A stretch of 32,345 nucleotides of DNA, taken from a virus. Of the stretch, positions 14,447 through 22,133 are shown in pieces. Positions within the stretch are counted from its first letter, which is position 1; each line of letters begins with the position of its first letter. The position numbers and the translations under genes are program-made. The notes under the pieces are model-generated. The model was not told the origin of the DNA. It saw only the letters and a program-made list of their open reading frames with translations, and ran no database searches. Location of the stretch: IMG/VR virus record IMGVR_UViG_3300025687_000185, positions 1 through 32,345 of that record; one strand, 5' to 3'.

Positions 14447-15425
14447 AAGCACTATCAAGTCTTTGTTCCCTATTCAGCGCACTATGTCCGTCGAAGGCCC
14501 TCCAGGTGGCGGCAAGACAACGATCGTAAAAGACACAGCTCGTGAACTTGGTGTCCACTACATCGAACGTCATATGCCGACTATGTTGACCGAAGACTTT
14601 GGCGTTCCTGATATGACAACCGCATCTGATACCTTTGGTTATAAAACTCCAGAGTGGTACCCAGCCAAAGGATCTAAATACGACGACGGTCGTGGCGGCA
14701 TTTTATGTTTCGACGATCGCAACCAGGCCAATAACGACTTACAAAAAGTTCTAGCTAATATTTGCCAAGCTCGTAATCTCCACGGTGTTCCGCTTGCAGA
14801 TGGTTGGCAAGTTATCTCTACTGGTAACCGTCAATCCGACCGTGCCGGTGCCAATCGCGTACTGTCTCACTTGCGTATGCGTGAAACCGTAATCGAGCTT
14901 GAAACGCACCTAGATAACTGGTCTTCATGGGCTATCGACAACGGTATCAAGCCTGAAGTTATTTCGTTTATTCGTTTCCGCCCTAACTTGCTGCACGATT
15001 TCGATCCGCAGCGTGATCAGAACCCATCACCTCGTGGTTGGTCTGAAGGCGTTAGTGATGTCCTGACCGTTGTTCCACCCGAAGCTGAGTACGAGGTGTT
15101 TAAAGGCGCAGTTGGTGAAGGCGCCGCAGCCGAGTTCGTAGGCTATCTGAAGATCTTCCGCACGCTGCCCAATCCAGATCATCTGATCATGAATCCTACG
15201 ACTGCTAACGTACCAACTGATCCTGCTACGTTGTATGCACTATCGGGCGCTATCGCTGAACGTGCTTCGGAAAATAATTTCGAGCGTGTATGTACTTACG
15301 CTGAGCGCATGCCGCCTGAATTCTCAGTTCTGTCTATTTCGTACGCCACACGTAAAAATCCAGAACTAGCTGACACAGCAGCGTTTACAAAGTGGTCGAT
15401 CAACCACCAAGATATTTTGTTCTAG
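14427..15425 (+). CDS. MoxR-type AAA+ ATPase
   Basis: A 332-residue AAA+ ATPase. Walker A is GPPGGGKT at 24-31 and Walker B ILCFDD at 92-97; a sensor-1-like STGNRQSDRAG and an arginine-rich SHLRMRETVIELE segment follow. Glycine spacing and overall size match MoxR-family chaperone ATPases, which work with VWA-domain partners to remodel protein complexes. AGGAGA lies 8 bases before ATG 14427, so the longer in-frame version starting at 14394 is rejected. The DUF3150-like gene (15867) and VWA gene (16920) nearby complete a set also seen in other mobile elements; N4-like phages carry an AAA ATPase beside a VWA gene. Substrate unknown. Confidence 0.85.
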   Translation: MKPELLKSTIKSLFPIQRTMSVEGPPGGGKTTIVKDTARELGVHYIERHMPTMLTEDFGVPDMTTASDTFGYKTPEWYPAKGSKYDDGRGGILCFDDRNQANNDLQKVLANICQARNLHGVPLADGWQVISTGNRQSDRAGANRVLSHLRMRETVIELETHLDNWSSWAIDNGIKPEVISFIRFRPNLLHDFDPQRDQNPSPRGWSEGVSDVLTVVPPEAEYEVFKGAVGEGAAAEFVGYLKIFRTLPNPDHLIMNPTTANVPTDPATLYALSGAIAERASENNFERVCTYAERMPPEFSVLSISYATRKNPELADTAAFTKWSINHQDILF

Positions 15426-15427
15426 TT

Positions 15428-15880
15428 ATGGGATACAGAAGTGACATAGCTATTGGTATAGCGTTCGATACTTATGAACAGTTCGTATCCTTCGTGACTA
15501 AAACTAAACTTTCTCCTGATTTTAGCCAGGAAGAGTTTGATGCTTATTACCACACGATCTACAAACACGGTGAGTCTGAAGTACATACAATTTATATGTA
15601 CAACGAAGATGTTAAATGGTACCCAGGTTATCCAGATGTTGAATGGCACAACAAACTAATGGAAGAAGCTAAAAAATCCGATGCTTCTGTCTATTTTATT
15701 CGTATTGGAGAAGAGCTTGGAGACATAGAAACTGATTACAGTTCAAGCAATTCGTCAGACTCGATGGATGCGCTATTTAATATGATGGGGGTCAATCAAT
15801 CTATTTATGCTCCCGTATCTGAGCAATCAGTAACGGAGTTTTTGTCACTAAGTAAAGGAATTAACCATGAATCTCTCTGA
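15428..15880 (+). CDS. Conserved phage protein with MGYRSD start, function unknown
   Basis: A 150-residue acidic protein beginning MGYRSDIAIGIAFDTYEQF. This opening recurs in small hypothetical proteins of unrelated phages, as I recall. A Ser/Asp-rich linker (SSSNSSDSMD) precedes the C-terminus. The ATG lies two bases after the stop of the ATPase gene without a clear ribosome site, so it probably depends on coupled translation. It overlaps the next gene by 14 bases. Being between the ATPase and its likely partners suggests co-function, but this is context only. Confidence 0.6.
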   Translation: MGYRSDIAIGIAFDTYEQFVSFVTKTKLSPDFSQEEFDAYYHTIYKHGESEVHTIYMYNEDVKWYPGYPDVEWHNKLMEEAKKSDASVYFIRIGEELGDIETDYSSSNSSDSMDALFNMMGVNQSIYAPVSEQSVTEFLSLSKGINHESL

Positions 15881-16718
15881 CAAAGCATTATTAGTACAAC
15901 TCAACATTTCCCAATGGTCCGCTCGTCGTCTAGACAAGAAAGCTACAAAACAAGTAGCTGAATCAAACGGTGCCGATGGGGCAGTCGGTAATTACAACAA
16001 ATGTTTATTGCCCGCCAACAACGCGCTTGATCTTATCCACAAGAAAACTTCCATGATTCGTAAGAAGTTTTATACCAACACTTTACCGTGGGGTATGGAA
16101 GGCATTCAGATTTTGCCGAACAACAACTACTTCGAATTCATGACTGAGTTTCGTAAAGAAAAGAACGAATGGGAAAAACTCGTTAACGACTTTCTAATTC
16201 ATTACCCAACCGCTAAGGACACAGCCAAAAAGCACTTAGGTAGTTTGTTTTCTGAAGACGATTACCCACCCATCGATCAGCTTCGTAACAAATTTGGCAT
16301 GAGCTTATCGGTCATGCCTGTACCTAACGCCGATTTTCGTACTCAGTTAGCCTCTAACGAAGTCGAAAAGATTCAACGTCAGGTGGAAGACCAGCTCAAA
16401 GCAGCGCAGCAAACAGCTATGAAAGAGTTGTGGACTCGTCTTTACGACAAAGTTAAGCACATGGCTGACAAACTTAGTGATGAATCAGCCATTTTTAAAA
16501 ATACTTTAGTGGAAAACATTCGCGAACAAACGATGATGTTGACTCGTATGAATTTTTCTGACGACCAAGATATTAAAAATATTCGCGACGAAGTAGAAAA
16601 ATTACTAATTGCTTATGAACCAGATACTTTGCGCTTTGATCCAGCGGTCCGTAGGACCGTAGCAGCTGATGCACGCGCTATCAGCGACAAAATGGCGGTG
16701 TTTATGGGGGGCTTATGA
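15867..16718 (+). CDS. DUF3150-like protein, likely partner of the MoxR/VWA pair
   Basis: A 283-residue protein. The opening LVQLNISQWSARRLDKKATK, the segment NTLPWGMEGIQILP (about 72-85) and PVPNADFRTQL are patterns I associate with DUF3150-type proteins, which sit in operons with MoxR ATPases and VWA/metallopeptidase-like genes. Much of the second half is helical and charged. AAGGA precedes the ATG; the stop overlaps the next start by ATGA. The role is unknown: probably a structural or adaptor subunit of the ATPase complex. Family naming is from memory and should be checked by profile search. Confidence 0.65.
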   Translation: MNLSDKALLVQLNISQWSARRLDKKATKQVAESNGADGAVGNYNKCLLPANNALDLIHKKTSMIRKKFYTNTLPWGMEGIQILPNNNYFEFMTEFRKEKNEWEKLVNDFLIHYPTAKDTAKKHLGSLFSEDDYPPIDQLRNKFGMSLSVMPVPNADFRTQLASNEVEKIQRQVEDQLKAAQQTAMKELWTRLYDKVKHMADKLSDESAIFKNTLVENIREQTMMLTRMNFSDDQDIKNIRDEVEKLLIAYEPDTLRFDPAVRRTVAADARAISDKMAVFMGGL

Positions 16719-16969
16719 ACTTTTCACAGGTAACTATGTACGACGTTTGGGAGCATCAGTACAAAACGCATGACACCCATCAATGCGAAGACTGCGAAAA
16801 CGCTACTTATATACCGTTTGGTCCAGACGACGCAGGCGGGTATGAGTGCAATTTAAATCACGATGCTCCAGCCGACGGTTGTCCGTACTACGTAGATAAC
16901 ATGGAGAAGGAAGAAGACTATGAACTTAGAGACGAAGCTCAGCAAGGCAAAGACCAGCTTAATTCTTGA
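16715..16969 (+). CDS. Small cysteine-rich putative zinc-binding protein
   Basis: An 84-residue protein with a CxxC pair (CEDCENATY), a later C near YECNLNHDAP and another in DGCPYY, consistent with one zinc site formed by four cysteines and nearby histidines (residues about 20-60). The rest is acidic. Its start overlaps the stop of the DUF3150-like gene (ATGA), and its 3' end overlaps the VWA gene by 50 bases, so expression of all three is tightly coupled. No specific family is assigned. Confidence 0.6.
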   Translation: MNFSQVTMYDVWEHQYKTHDTHQCEDCENATYIPFGPDDAGGYECNLNHDAPADGCPYYVDNMEKEEDYELRDEAQQGKDQLNS

Positions 16970-18029
16970 GCACCCGTTTATCGGCACTATCGCTCTTAAT
17001 ATGCCGTTCAAGCTAGATGAAAACGTTCAGACTGCGGCTACTGACGGCAAACAGGTGCTGTTCAATCCAGATTTTATCAAGGATCTAACTGACGAAGAAA
17101 TGAAGTTTCTCGTAGCGCACGAGTGCATGCACCCAATGCTTGAGCACACTACGCGCCGTAATGGCCGTGATAACTATCGTTGGAACATGGCTGGTGATTA
17201 CGTCATTAATCAACTGCTGACTCAAGAAAACATCGGGCGTATGCCCGAAGGCGGGCTTTGTGACGGCACCATTTATAACAACGGTGGGGGTACGTCGGAC
17301 GGAATTTACAATCTTTTGCCGGAAGGTTCTGGAGGCGGCGGTTATGGCGGCAACGGTGAGCCACTTGACGAAATTCTAGACTCTTCGTCTAGCCCGGCAG
17401 AAACTTCTAAACAGCAGGCTGAGTGGCGCATTAAAGTAGCTCAGGCGGCGCAAGCCGCAAAAATGATGGGCAAGCTCTCATCTGGTTTGGAGCGCCTAGT
17501 TTCGGGTTTACTTACCCCCAAAGTTGTTTGGCAAGATGTTTTAGCGCGTTTCGTAGAACGAGCGAAAAACGACGAACGTTCTTGGGCACGTCCAAATCGT
17601 CGTTTCGTCGCGCAGAACATGTATCTACCGAGCGTGTCGGGCGAAGTTATGGGCGAGATTGCCATCGCTGTCGATTGTTCTGGCTCTATTGGCCAGGAAG
17701 AAATCGATCAGTTTGCAGCTGAGATTCGGGCTATCCAAGAAGACTCACGCCCGGCCACTATTCACGTAATCTATTTTGATTCGGAGGTATCGCATTATGA
17801 GACCTATGGCCCTGACGATGGACTCAATATCCGTCCGCACGGGGGAGGGGGTACTGCCTTTTCTCCTGTCTTTAACTATATGGCCGATAAAGATATTAAC
17901 CCTGTGGCTTGTGTTTTTCTTACTGACCTTTACTGCAGCGATTTTGGCCCTGAGCCAGATTATCCAGTTCTTTGGGTTACAACTGGAACAGATGACGCAC
18001 CGTTTGGCGAAGTAGTCAAAATGAAATAA
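16920..18029 (+). CDS. VWA-domain protein with metallopeptidase-like N-terminus (DUF2201-like)
   Basis: A 369-residue protein with two parts. The N-terminal part has a zinc-peptidase signature, AHECMH at 66-71 (HExxH form), within a DUF2201-type putative metallopeptidase region. After a glycine-rich linker (about 121-146) the C-terminal part is a von Willebrand A-like domain with an intact MIDAS motif D252-x-S254-x-S256 (VDCSGSIG). Proteins of this kind are partners of MoxR ATPases; the VWA domain binds targets through a metal ion. Whether the peptidase site is active is unknown. AAGGAAGA before ATG 16920 supports the start. It follows the DUF3150-like gene after one small gene, as in other MoxR/VWA clusters. 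Confidence 0.85.
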   Translation: MNLETKLSKAKTSLILEHPFIGTIALNMPFKLDENVQTAATDGKQVLFNPDFIKDLTDEEMKFLVAHECMHPMLEHTTRRNGRDNYRWNMAGDYVINQLLTQENIGRMPEGGLCDGTIYNNGGGTSDGIYNLLPEGSGGGGYGGNGEPLDEILDSSSSPAETSKQQAEWRIKVAQAAQAAKMMGKLSSGLERLVSGLLTPKVVWQDVLARFVERAKNDERSWARPNRRFVAQNMYLPSVSGEVMGEIAIAVDCSGSIGQEEIDQFAAEIRAIQEDSRPATIHVIYFDSEVSHYETYGPDDGLNIRPHGGGGTAFSPVFNYMADKDINPVACVFLTDLYCSDFGPEPDYPVLWVTTGTDDAPFGEVVKMK

Positions 18030-18039
18030 GGAGATATTT

Positions 18040-18720
18040 ATGGCAGTTGTTCATTTTTCCCAAAAACTACGCGATGAAATCCTCAAAAAAGGCAGACGGA
18101 TTTACATAGATAAAATGGAAAAGCACAAAGATGCTTTTCCAGCAGCATTCAACAAAGATCTGTACGAAGCACTTATGTCTCCGTACATCGGGACTATTAA
18201 CAAGCTTCCTACTCAGTTCTTTTCCCAGATTACTACCATCAATGTACTGTCTGTATCTGGCGTAAAAGTAGAAAAGGAGTATACAACCGGTAATCCGGTG
18301 GTATGGCCGTATATCTCCACTTCGCAAGCGTTTAAAGAGCTGTTCCCGTATGTACAAAGTGAATATACGTACCGCAACACTGAGATTAATCTAGCAGTTA
18401 AAGATTTAGATGGCCTATTTGCTCACCGCCCAGTGTTAGAGCCATACCGCGAGCCTTTAATAAACTGGGTAGCTAAAGCTCAAGAAATTAAAGCCCAAAG
18501 CGAAAAGTTTGAAGCTGGCGTTAAAGACATTATCAATTCATACAAGACGCTAGCTCCTGCACTAAAAGCATGGCCGCCGCTATGGGACCTTCTTCCTGAA
18601 GATGCACAAACTCGTCACAAACAGACGGCTACACGTAAGTCAGCCAACGTAGTAGATGAGTTAGATGTCGATCTAAACGCCCTAACTTCAGCCGTTGTGT
18701 CACATAAACTTGGGGTTTAA
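18040..18720 (+). CDS. Protein of unknown function, faint resemblance to Nmad5
   Basis: A 226-residue protein opening with a helical segment (LRDEILKKGRRIYIDKMEKH), then a beta-rich middle (about 55-85) and a helical tail. The overall pattern faintly recalls Nmad5-type phage proteins predicted to be associated with nucleotide modification; this is memory-based and weak, and no catalytic residues can be named. The ribosome site AAGGAGA is strong. It follows the VWA gene by 10 bases and its stop abuts the next ATG. It may instead belong functionally with the ATPase/VWA set. Confidence 0.6.
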   Translation: MAVVHFSQKLRDEILKKGRRIYIDKMEKHKDAFPAAFNKDLYEALMSPYIGTINKLPTQFFSQITTINVLSVSGVKVEKEYTTGNPVVWPYISTSQAFKELFPYVQSEYTYRNTEINLAVKDLDGLFAHRPVLEPYREPLINWVAKAQEIKAQSEKFEAGVKDIINSYKTLAPALKAWPPLWDLLPEDAQTRHKQTATRKSANVVDELDVDLNALTSAVVSHKLGV

Positions 18721-19290
18721 ATGATCACTGACGAGCAGATCGAAGAGAACCGTTTGATCTTCGTAGATCACGAAGACTGGTGGGAAGGTACTGAAAATAA
18801 CTTTACAGAACGCATGCGCAGTCGCGGAGTTGAAGTCGAGCGCGTTTTCTTTTCTGGGTTTTGGTCGCAAGGTGACGGCGCGTGTTTTGAAGGCAGTATT
18901 TGCGACATGGACGATTTTCTTAAGTTTTATTTTAACGACGACGAGTATCCGTTTATTCGCCGTCTACTAAAAGAAAACGGAGCTGTAAATCTGTCTTGTC
19001 ACCAACATGGATATTATTCTCACGCAAATAGTGTTCTTTTTAGCGAACAACACGATACGTGGGAATTAATCCATCACGACGAAGAAGATGAGTTTCGTTT
19101 AAAAGTAATCAACGCTATGGATGAGAAATTAGCCGATGAGCTTACCGACTTTTATTCCGCAGCTCATGAAATATTTAGGGATGCTATGCGCAGCCTCTAC
19201 GATGATCTGCAAGCTGAGTACGAGTATCTTACAAGTGACGAAACAATCCGAGAATATCTTGAAGACCAGGAAGAAGAGGAAGATCAATGA
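18721..19290 (+). CDS. Acidic protein with GFWSQGDGACFEG motif, unknown function
   Basis: A 189-residue, very acidic protein ending in a run of E and D. Near residue 42 it has FSGFWSQGDGACFEG, a pattern recurring in hypothetical phage and plasmid proteins; the biochemical role of that family is not known to me. A His/Tyr-rich patch (SCHQHGYYSHANS) follows at about 95-107. The ATG directly follows the upstream stop, with GGGG as a weak ribosome site. Its extreme acidity could suit a DNA mimic, but the conserved core argues for a specific fold. Not assigned. Confidence 0.65.
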   Translation: MITDEQIEENRLIFVDHEDWWEGTENNFTERMRSRGVEVERVFFSGFWSQGDGACFEGSICDMDDFLKFYFNDDEYPFIRRLLKENGAVNLSCHQHGYYSHANSVLFSEQHDTWELIHHDEEDEFRLKVINAMDEKLADELTDFYSAAHEIFRDAMRSLYDDLQAEYEYLTSDETIREYLEDQEEEEDQ

Positions 19291-19490
19291 AACTGACAGT
19301 ACAGATTAAAGTCCCTGAATGGGCGAAGTGGATGGCCCAAGACGAAGATGGTAAATGGTGGTTCTTTGAAGCAAAGCCGTTTGTGGATGTATGTGACAGT
19401 GTTTGGGTTATAAGTGAAGGTACTTTCCAACTCGCTTATCAAGACGAGTCTCCTATAAACTGGGAGCTTGAACTTTGGGAATTGTATTAA
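19287..19490 (+). CDS. Small tryptophan-rich protein, unknown function
   Basis: A 67-residue protein with ten tryptophans or phenylalanines arranged in short strands (KVPEWAKWMAQDEDGKWWFF). The composition and pattern suggest a small beta-sheet protein. It is joined to its neighbours by overlap: its ATG overlaps the upstream stop (ATGA) and its own stop overlaps the next start (TAATG). GAGGAAG provides a ribosome site. No domain is recognised. Confidence 0.6.
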   Translation: MKLTVQIKVPEWAKWMAQDEDGKWWFFEAKPFVDVCDSVWVISEGTFQLAYQDESPINWELELWELY

Positions 19491-19657
19491 TGGAAGAACA
19501 AAGCAACAACGAACGCGCGTTTCAGATTTATGTGGAAATCTTGCGAATTCACATGATGGACGAAGACCCCTTACCGCTCACAGATGAGTTAGCAAGGAAA
19601 TACGCGCTACGTGCTAAACGGCTAGTTACTGCGTTTAATTTGTCAGAAAAGAGCTAG
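19490..19657 (+). CDS. Small helical protein, unknown function
   Basis: A 55-residue protein starting MEEQSNNERAFQIYVEILR. The start at 19490 is taken from the TAATG overlap; the longer in-frame version beginning upstream would overlap the previous gene without a ribosome site. Charged, helical and soluble. No family recognised. Confidence 0.5.
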   Translation: MEEQSNNERAFQIYVEILRIHMMDEDPLPLTDELARKYALRAKRLVTAFNLSEKS

Positions 19658-19661
19658 CAAA

Positions 19662-19754
19662 ATGAAACAAAACTGGGAAGTTTATGTTCTTACAATCATA
19701 GCTCTAACTATGCTGACTATAATCCCGTACCTTATTTTAGACGTTATCTACTGA
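19662..19754 (+). CDS. Very small single-span membrane protein
   Basis: A 30-codon frame (MKQNWEVYVLTIIALTMLTI and a further ten residues) consisting of a short polar N-terminus and one clear transmembrane helix. It fits exactly in the gap between two genes, 4 bases after one stop and 10 before the next ATG. The ribosome site is weak (AAGAG). Probably real by spacing and composition, but conservation would need checking. Confidence 0.4.
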   Translation: MKQNWEVYVLTIIALTMLTIIPYLILDVIY

Positions 19755-19764
19755 GACTATATTT

Positions 19765-19977
19765 ATGGAACCTATTTGGAAAGAGGATAAAGAAGACGAT
19801 GTAGTTATGGTACCCAGAACTCATTTAAAGGATCTTTTCAACAGCATAAGCAACTTTACTCTCAATGAAGTAATGACGGCCATCGACAACAGCCCTTTTG
19901 AGAACAGAGAAGAAATTACCGCTTACTTAGAGGACAAACTTAACCTCGAAGTAAAGACCACAGAAGAAGAAACCTAG
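19765..19977 (+). CDS. Small acidic protein, unknown function
   Basis: A 70-residue acidic, mostly helical protein (starts MEPIWKEDKEDDVVMVPRTH). No strong ribosome site is visible before the ATG, so translation may be coupled to the tiny membrane gene before it. It is the last gene before the promoter candidate of the nuclease/helicase/polymerase group. No domain recognised. Confidence 0.5.
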   Translation: MEPIWKEDKEDDVVMVPRTHLKDLFNSISNFTLNEVMTAIDNSPFENREEITAYLEDKLNLEVKTTEEET

Positions 19978-20006
19978 TTTACTTACCAAGTTTTCTTTAG
20001 TATACT
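19978..20006 (+). promoter_or_regulatory. Promoter candidate for the replication gene group
   Basis: TTTACT (19978-19983), 17 bases, TATACT (20001-20006), located in the only intergenic gap of this area and directly upstream of the nuclease, helicase and polymerase genes. The -35 matches 4 of 6, the -10 5 of 6. The -10 is the same hexamer as in the primase promoter candidate. Confidence 0.45.
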
Positions 20007-20041
20007 CGTACTCCCGATTACCCCCATGAACAAGGTGCAGT

Positions 20042-20746
20042 ATGAGCAATATTCCTACTTGGAGCTATTCCAGACTTTCAATCTACGAACAGTGTCCTTT
20101 TCGAGCCAAGCTGGCTTACATCGACCGTATCCCTGAACCTCCACGTCCTTTACCTCCGGGTAAAACCGAGCACGCAAATGATCGCGGTACACGTATTCAC
20201 GAAGCTGCTGAACTTTATGTGCAAGGCGGCGTAGAGCTGGTTCCAGAGCTAGCTAAGTTCAAAGAGGAGTTCGTAAAGCTCCGCCAGATGTACAGCGAGG
20301 GAAAAGTAGCTCTGGAAGGCGAATGGGGGTACACGACCGATTGGGCGCCTACCAGCTGGACATCAGCTGACGTATGGCTACGAGTCAAGCTAGATGCCCT
20401 TGTCCATTTGTCTGACACTCATGCGGTCGTGGTCGACTACAAAACAGGTAGGAAATTCGGTAACGAGATTAAGCATGCTGAACAGTGTCAGCTGTATCAG
20501 CTAGCCACGTTTATGAGGTATCCAGAACTTCAAAATATCGAAGTCGAGTTGTGGTACCTCGATCAAGATGACATTACCAGAATGTCATACACCAGAGATC
20601 AAGGCCTTAGATTTCATTCTGGATTCAATATCCGTGGCTGTTCAATAACTCAATCCGAAGAGTTTCCAGCCAAACCAAACATGTTTAACTGTAAGTGGTG
20701 CCCTTACGGACCTAAAGGCACCGGACACTGTAACCAGGGAGTTTAA
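20042..20746 (+). CDS. Cas4/RecB-like PD-(D/E)XK nuclease with iron-sulfur cysteines
   Basis: A 234-residue nuclease. The start WSYSRLSIYEQCPF is the typical opening of RecB/AddB/Cas4-type nucleases. H53 (TRIHEAAE), D118 (KLDAL), D132 and K134 (VVDYKTG) and Q149/Q153 build the PD-(D/E)XK active site. C18 together with C217, C220 and C230 (NCKWC and GHC) match the four-cysteine iron-sulfur site of this family. It probably acts as a single-strand exonuclease or end-processing enzyme in replication or recombination, next to the SNF2 helicase that starts two bases later. No cas genes or CRISPR are near, so it is a phage replication enzyme and not part of an adaptation module. Confidence 0.85.
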   Translation: MSNIPTWSYSRLSIYEQCPFRAKLAYIDRIPEPPRPLPPGKTEHANDRGTRIHEAAELYVQGGVELVPELAKFKEEFVKLRQMYSEGKVALEGEWGYTTDWAPTSWTSADVWLRVKLDALVHLSDTHAVVVDYKTGRKFGNEIKHAEQCQLYQLATFMRYPELQNIEVELWYLDQDDITRMSYTRDQGLRFHSGFNIRGCSITQSEEFPAKPNMFNCKWCPYGPKGTGHCNQGV

Positions 20747-20747
20747 T

Positions 20748-22133
20748 ATGTCGGCACCTCCGTTATTTGACCACCAAGTGCATAGCGTAAAATTTATGCT
20801 TGAGCACGACCGTGTGTTTGATACTTCGGACCCAGGTACCGGCAAAACACGCGTCCAAATCGAAACGTATGTCGCCCGCCGTAAGCGAGGCGGCGGTTGC
20901 GCTTTGGTCATTGCTCCTAAGTCCTTGCTTCAAAGTGCTTGGCAAGACGATTTCCGTAAATTTGCTCCACATATCGTCACGTCCGTAGCTACCGCCAGCA
21001 CTCGTGAAAAAGCGTTTGCTATGGAAGCCGATGTATACATTACGAATACAGACGCTACTAAGTGGCTCGCCAAACAGCATCCTAGCTTTTTTGCAAAATT
21101 CGATACGCTAATCGTGGACGAGATCTCCTTGTTCAAGCATCGTACTAGCCAGCGCTCAAAAGCACTGAACAAGATTAAAAAACATTTTGACCATCGTTAT
21201 GGCTTGACCGGCACTCCAAACTCAAACACTATCGCCGATGTCTGGCACCAAGTGTTTATTATTGATGACGGTCAACGCCTAGGTTCTTCGTTTTTTAATT
21301 TTAGAAACGCCGTTTGTTCGCCCAAACAAGTAGGGCCCCAACCAAATATGGTTCAATGGGTTGATAAAGAAGGATCTGAGTTAGTCGTAGCCAATCTTTT
21401 AACGGACATAACTGTTCGCCATAAGTTCGAAGAGTGCATCGACATCCCGGAAAATTTCACATACGTTCGCCCATACCATATGTCTAAAAAGCAGCAAGCT
21501 GCCTATAAAGACATGGAGCGAGCAGCAATTACGTTACTGAAAAACGGGGAAGTTATCGCAGCTGTTAACGCAGCAAGCGTGGTGACTAAGCTTCTACAGA
21601 TCGCTTCTGGCGCTTCTTATACCGGGGTGGAAGGTAAATACGCACTTGTAGATGATAGTCGTTACGAACTTATCTGCGATTTGATCGAGCAGCGGGATAA
21701 CAGTGTTGTGTTTTTCAACTGGCAGCACCAGCGCGACCAGCTGATCGAACATTTTAAATCTCGTGATATTACTTACACTGTTATTGATGGGAAAACATCA
21801 GACAAAGCGCGTAAAGACGCAGTTGATCATTTTCAATCTGGATTTTACAAAGTTCTTTTAGCCCATCCGCAGAGTGCGGCACACGGTCTTACCCTTACTC
21901 GCGGCAGTGCTACGATCTGGGCTAGCCCTACTTACAACCTTGAACACTTTACTCAGGGTAACAAGCGCATTTACCGTGCAGGGCAGACTAAGCGTACAGA
22001 GACGATCGTGATTCTAGCCAAAGGCACGATTGAAGAAGACGTATATAACAAGCTGTTAAGTAAAGATGCACGTCAAGCTAGCATGCTTGACTTTTTGAAA
22101 GAGCATTTTACCGAGGTCAAAAATGCAGCATAA
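20748..22133 (+). CDS. SNF2-type SF2 helicase/translocase
   Basis: A 461-residue superfamily 2 ATPase of the SNF2 group as found in many phages. Motif I DPGTGKT at 28-34, motif II VDEIS near 123-127 (DE in place of DEAH), motif III LTGTP at 153-157, and motif VI GNKRIYRAGQTKR near 405-420 with the SNF2-typical RAGQ. Such proteins translocate on duplex DNA; in phages they may clear bound proteins or assist fork restart. AGGGAG precedes the ATG. It is packed between the Cas4-like nuclease and polymerase genes, overlapping the latter by 11 bases. Confidence 0.88.
   Translation: MSAPPLFDHQVHSVKFMLEHDRVFDTSDPGTGKTRVQIETYVARRKRGGGCALVIAPKSLLQSAWQDDFRKFAPHIVTSVATASTREKAFAMEADVYITNTDATKWLAKQHPSFFAKFDTLIVDEISLFKHRTSQRSKALNKIKKHFDHRYGLTGTPNSNTIADVWHQVFIIDDGQRLGSSFFNFRNAVCSPKQVGPQPNMVQWVDKEGSELVVANLLTDITVRHKFEECIDIPENFTYVRPYHMSKKQQAAYKDMERAAITLLKNGEVIAAVNAASVVTKLLQIASGASYTGVEGKYALVDDSRYELICDLIEQRDNSVVFFNWQHQRDQLIEHFKSRDITYTVIDGKTSDKARKDAVDHFQSGFYKVLLAHPQSAAHGLTLTRGSATIWASPTYNLEHFTQGNKRIYRAGQTKRTETIVILAKGTIEEDVYNKLLSKDARQASMLDFLKEHFTEVKNAA

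Noticed and set aside
16641-16660. Short perfect inverted repeat CGGTCC/GGACCG
   Set aside because: Inside the DUF3150-like gene, short, with no T-run or promoter nearby; compatible with chance.
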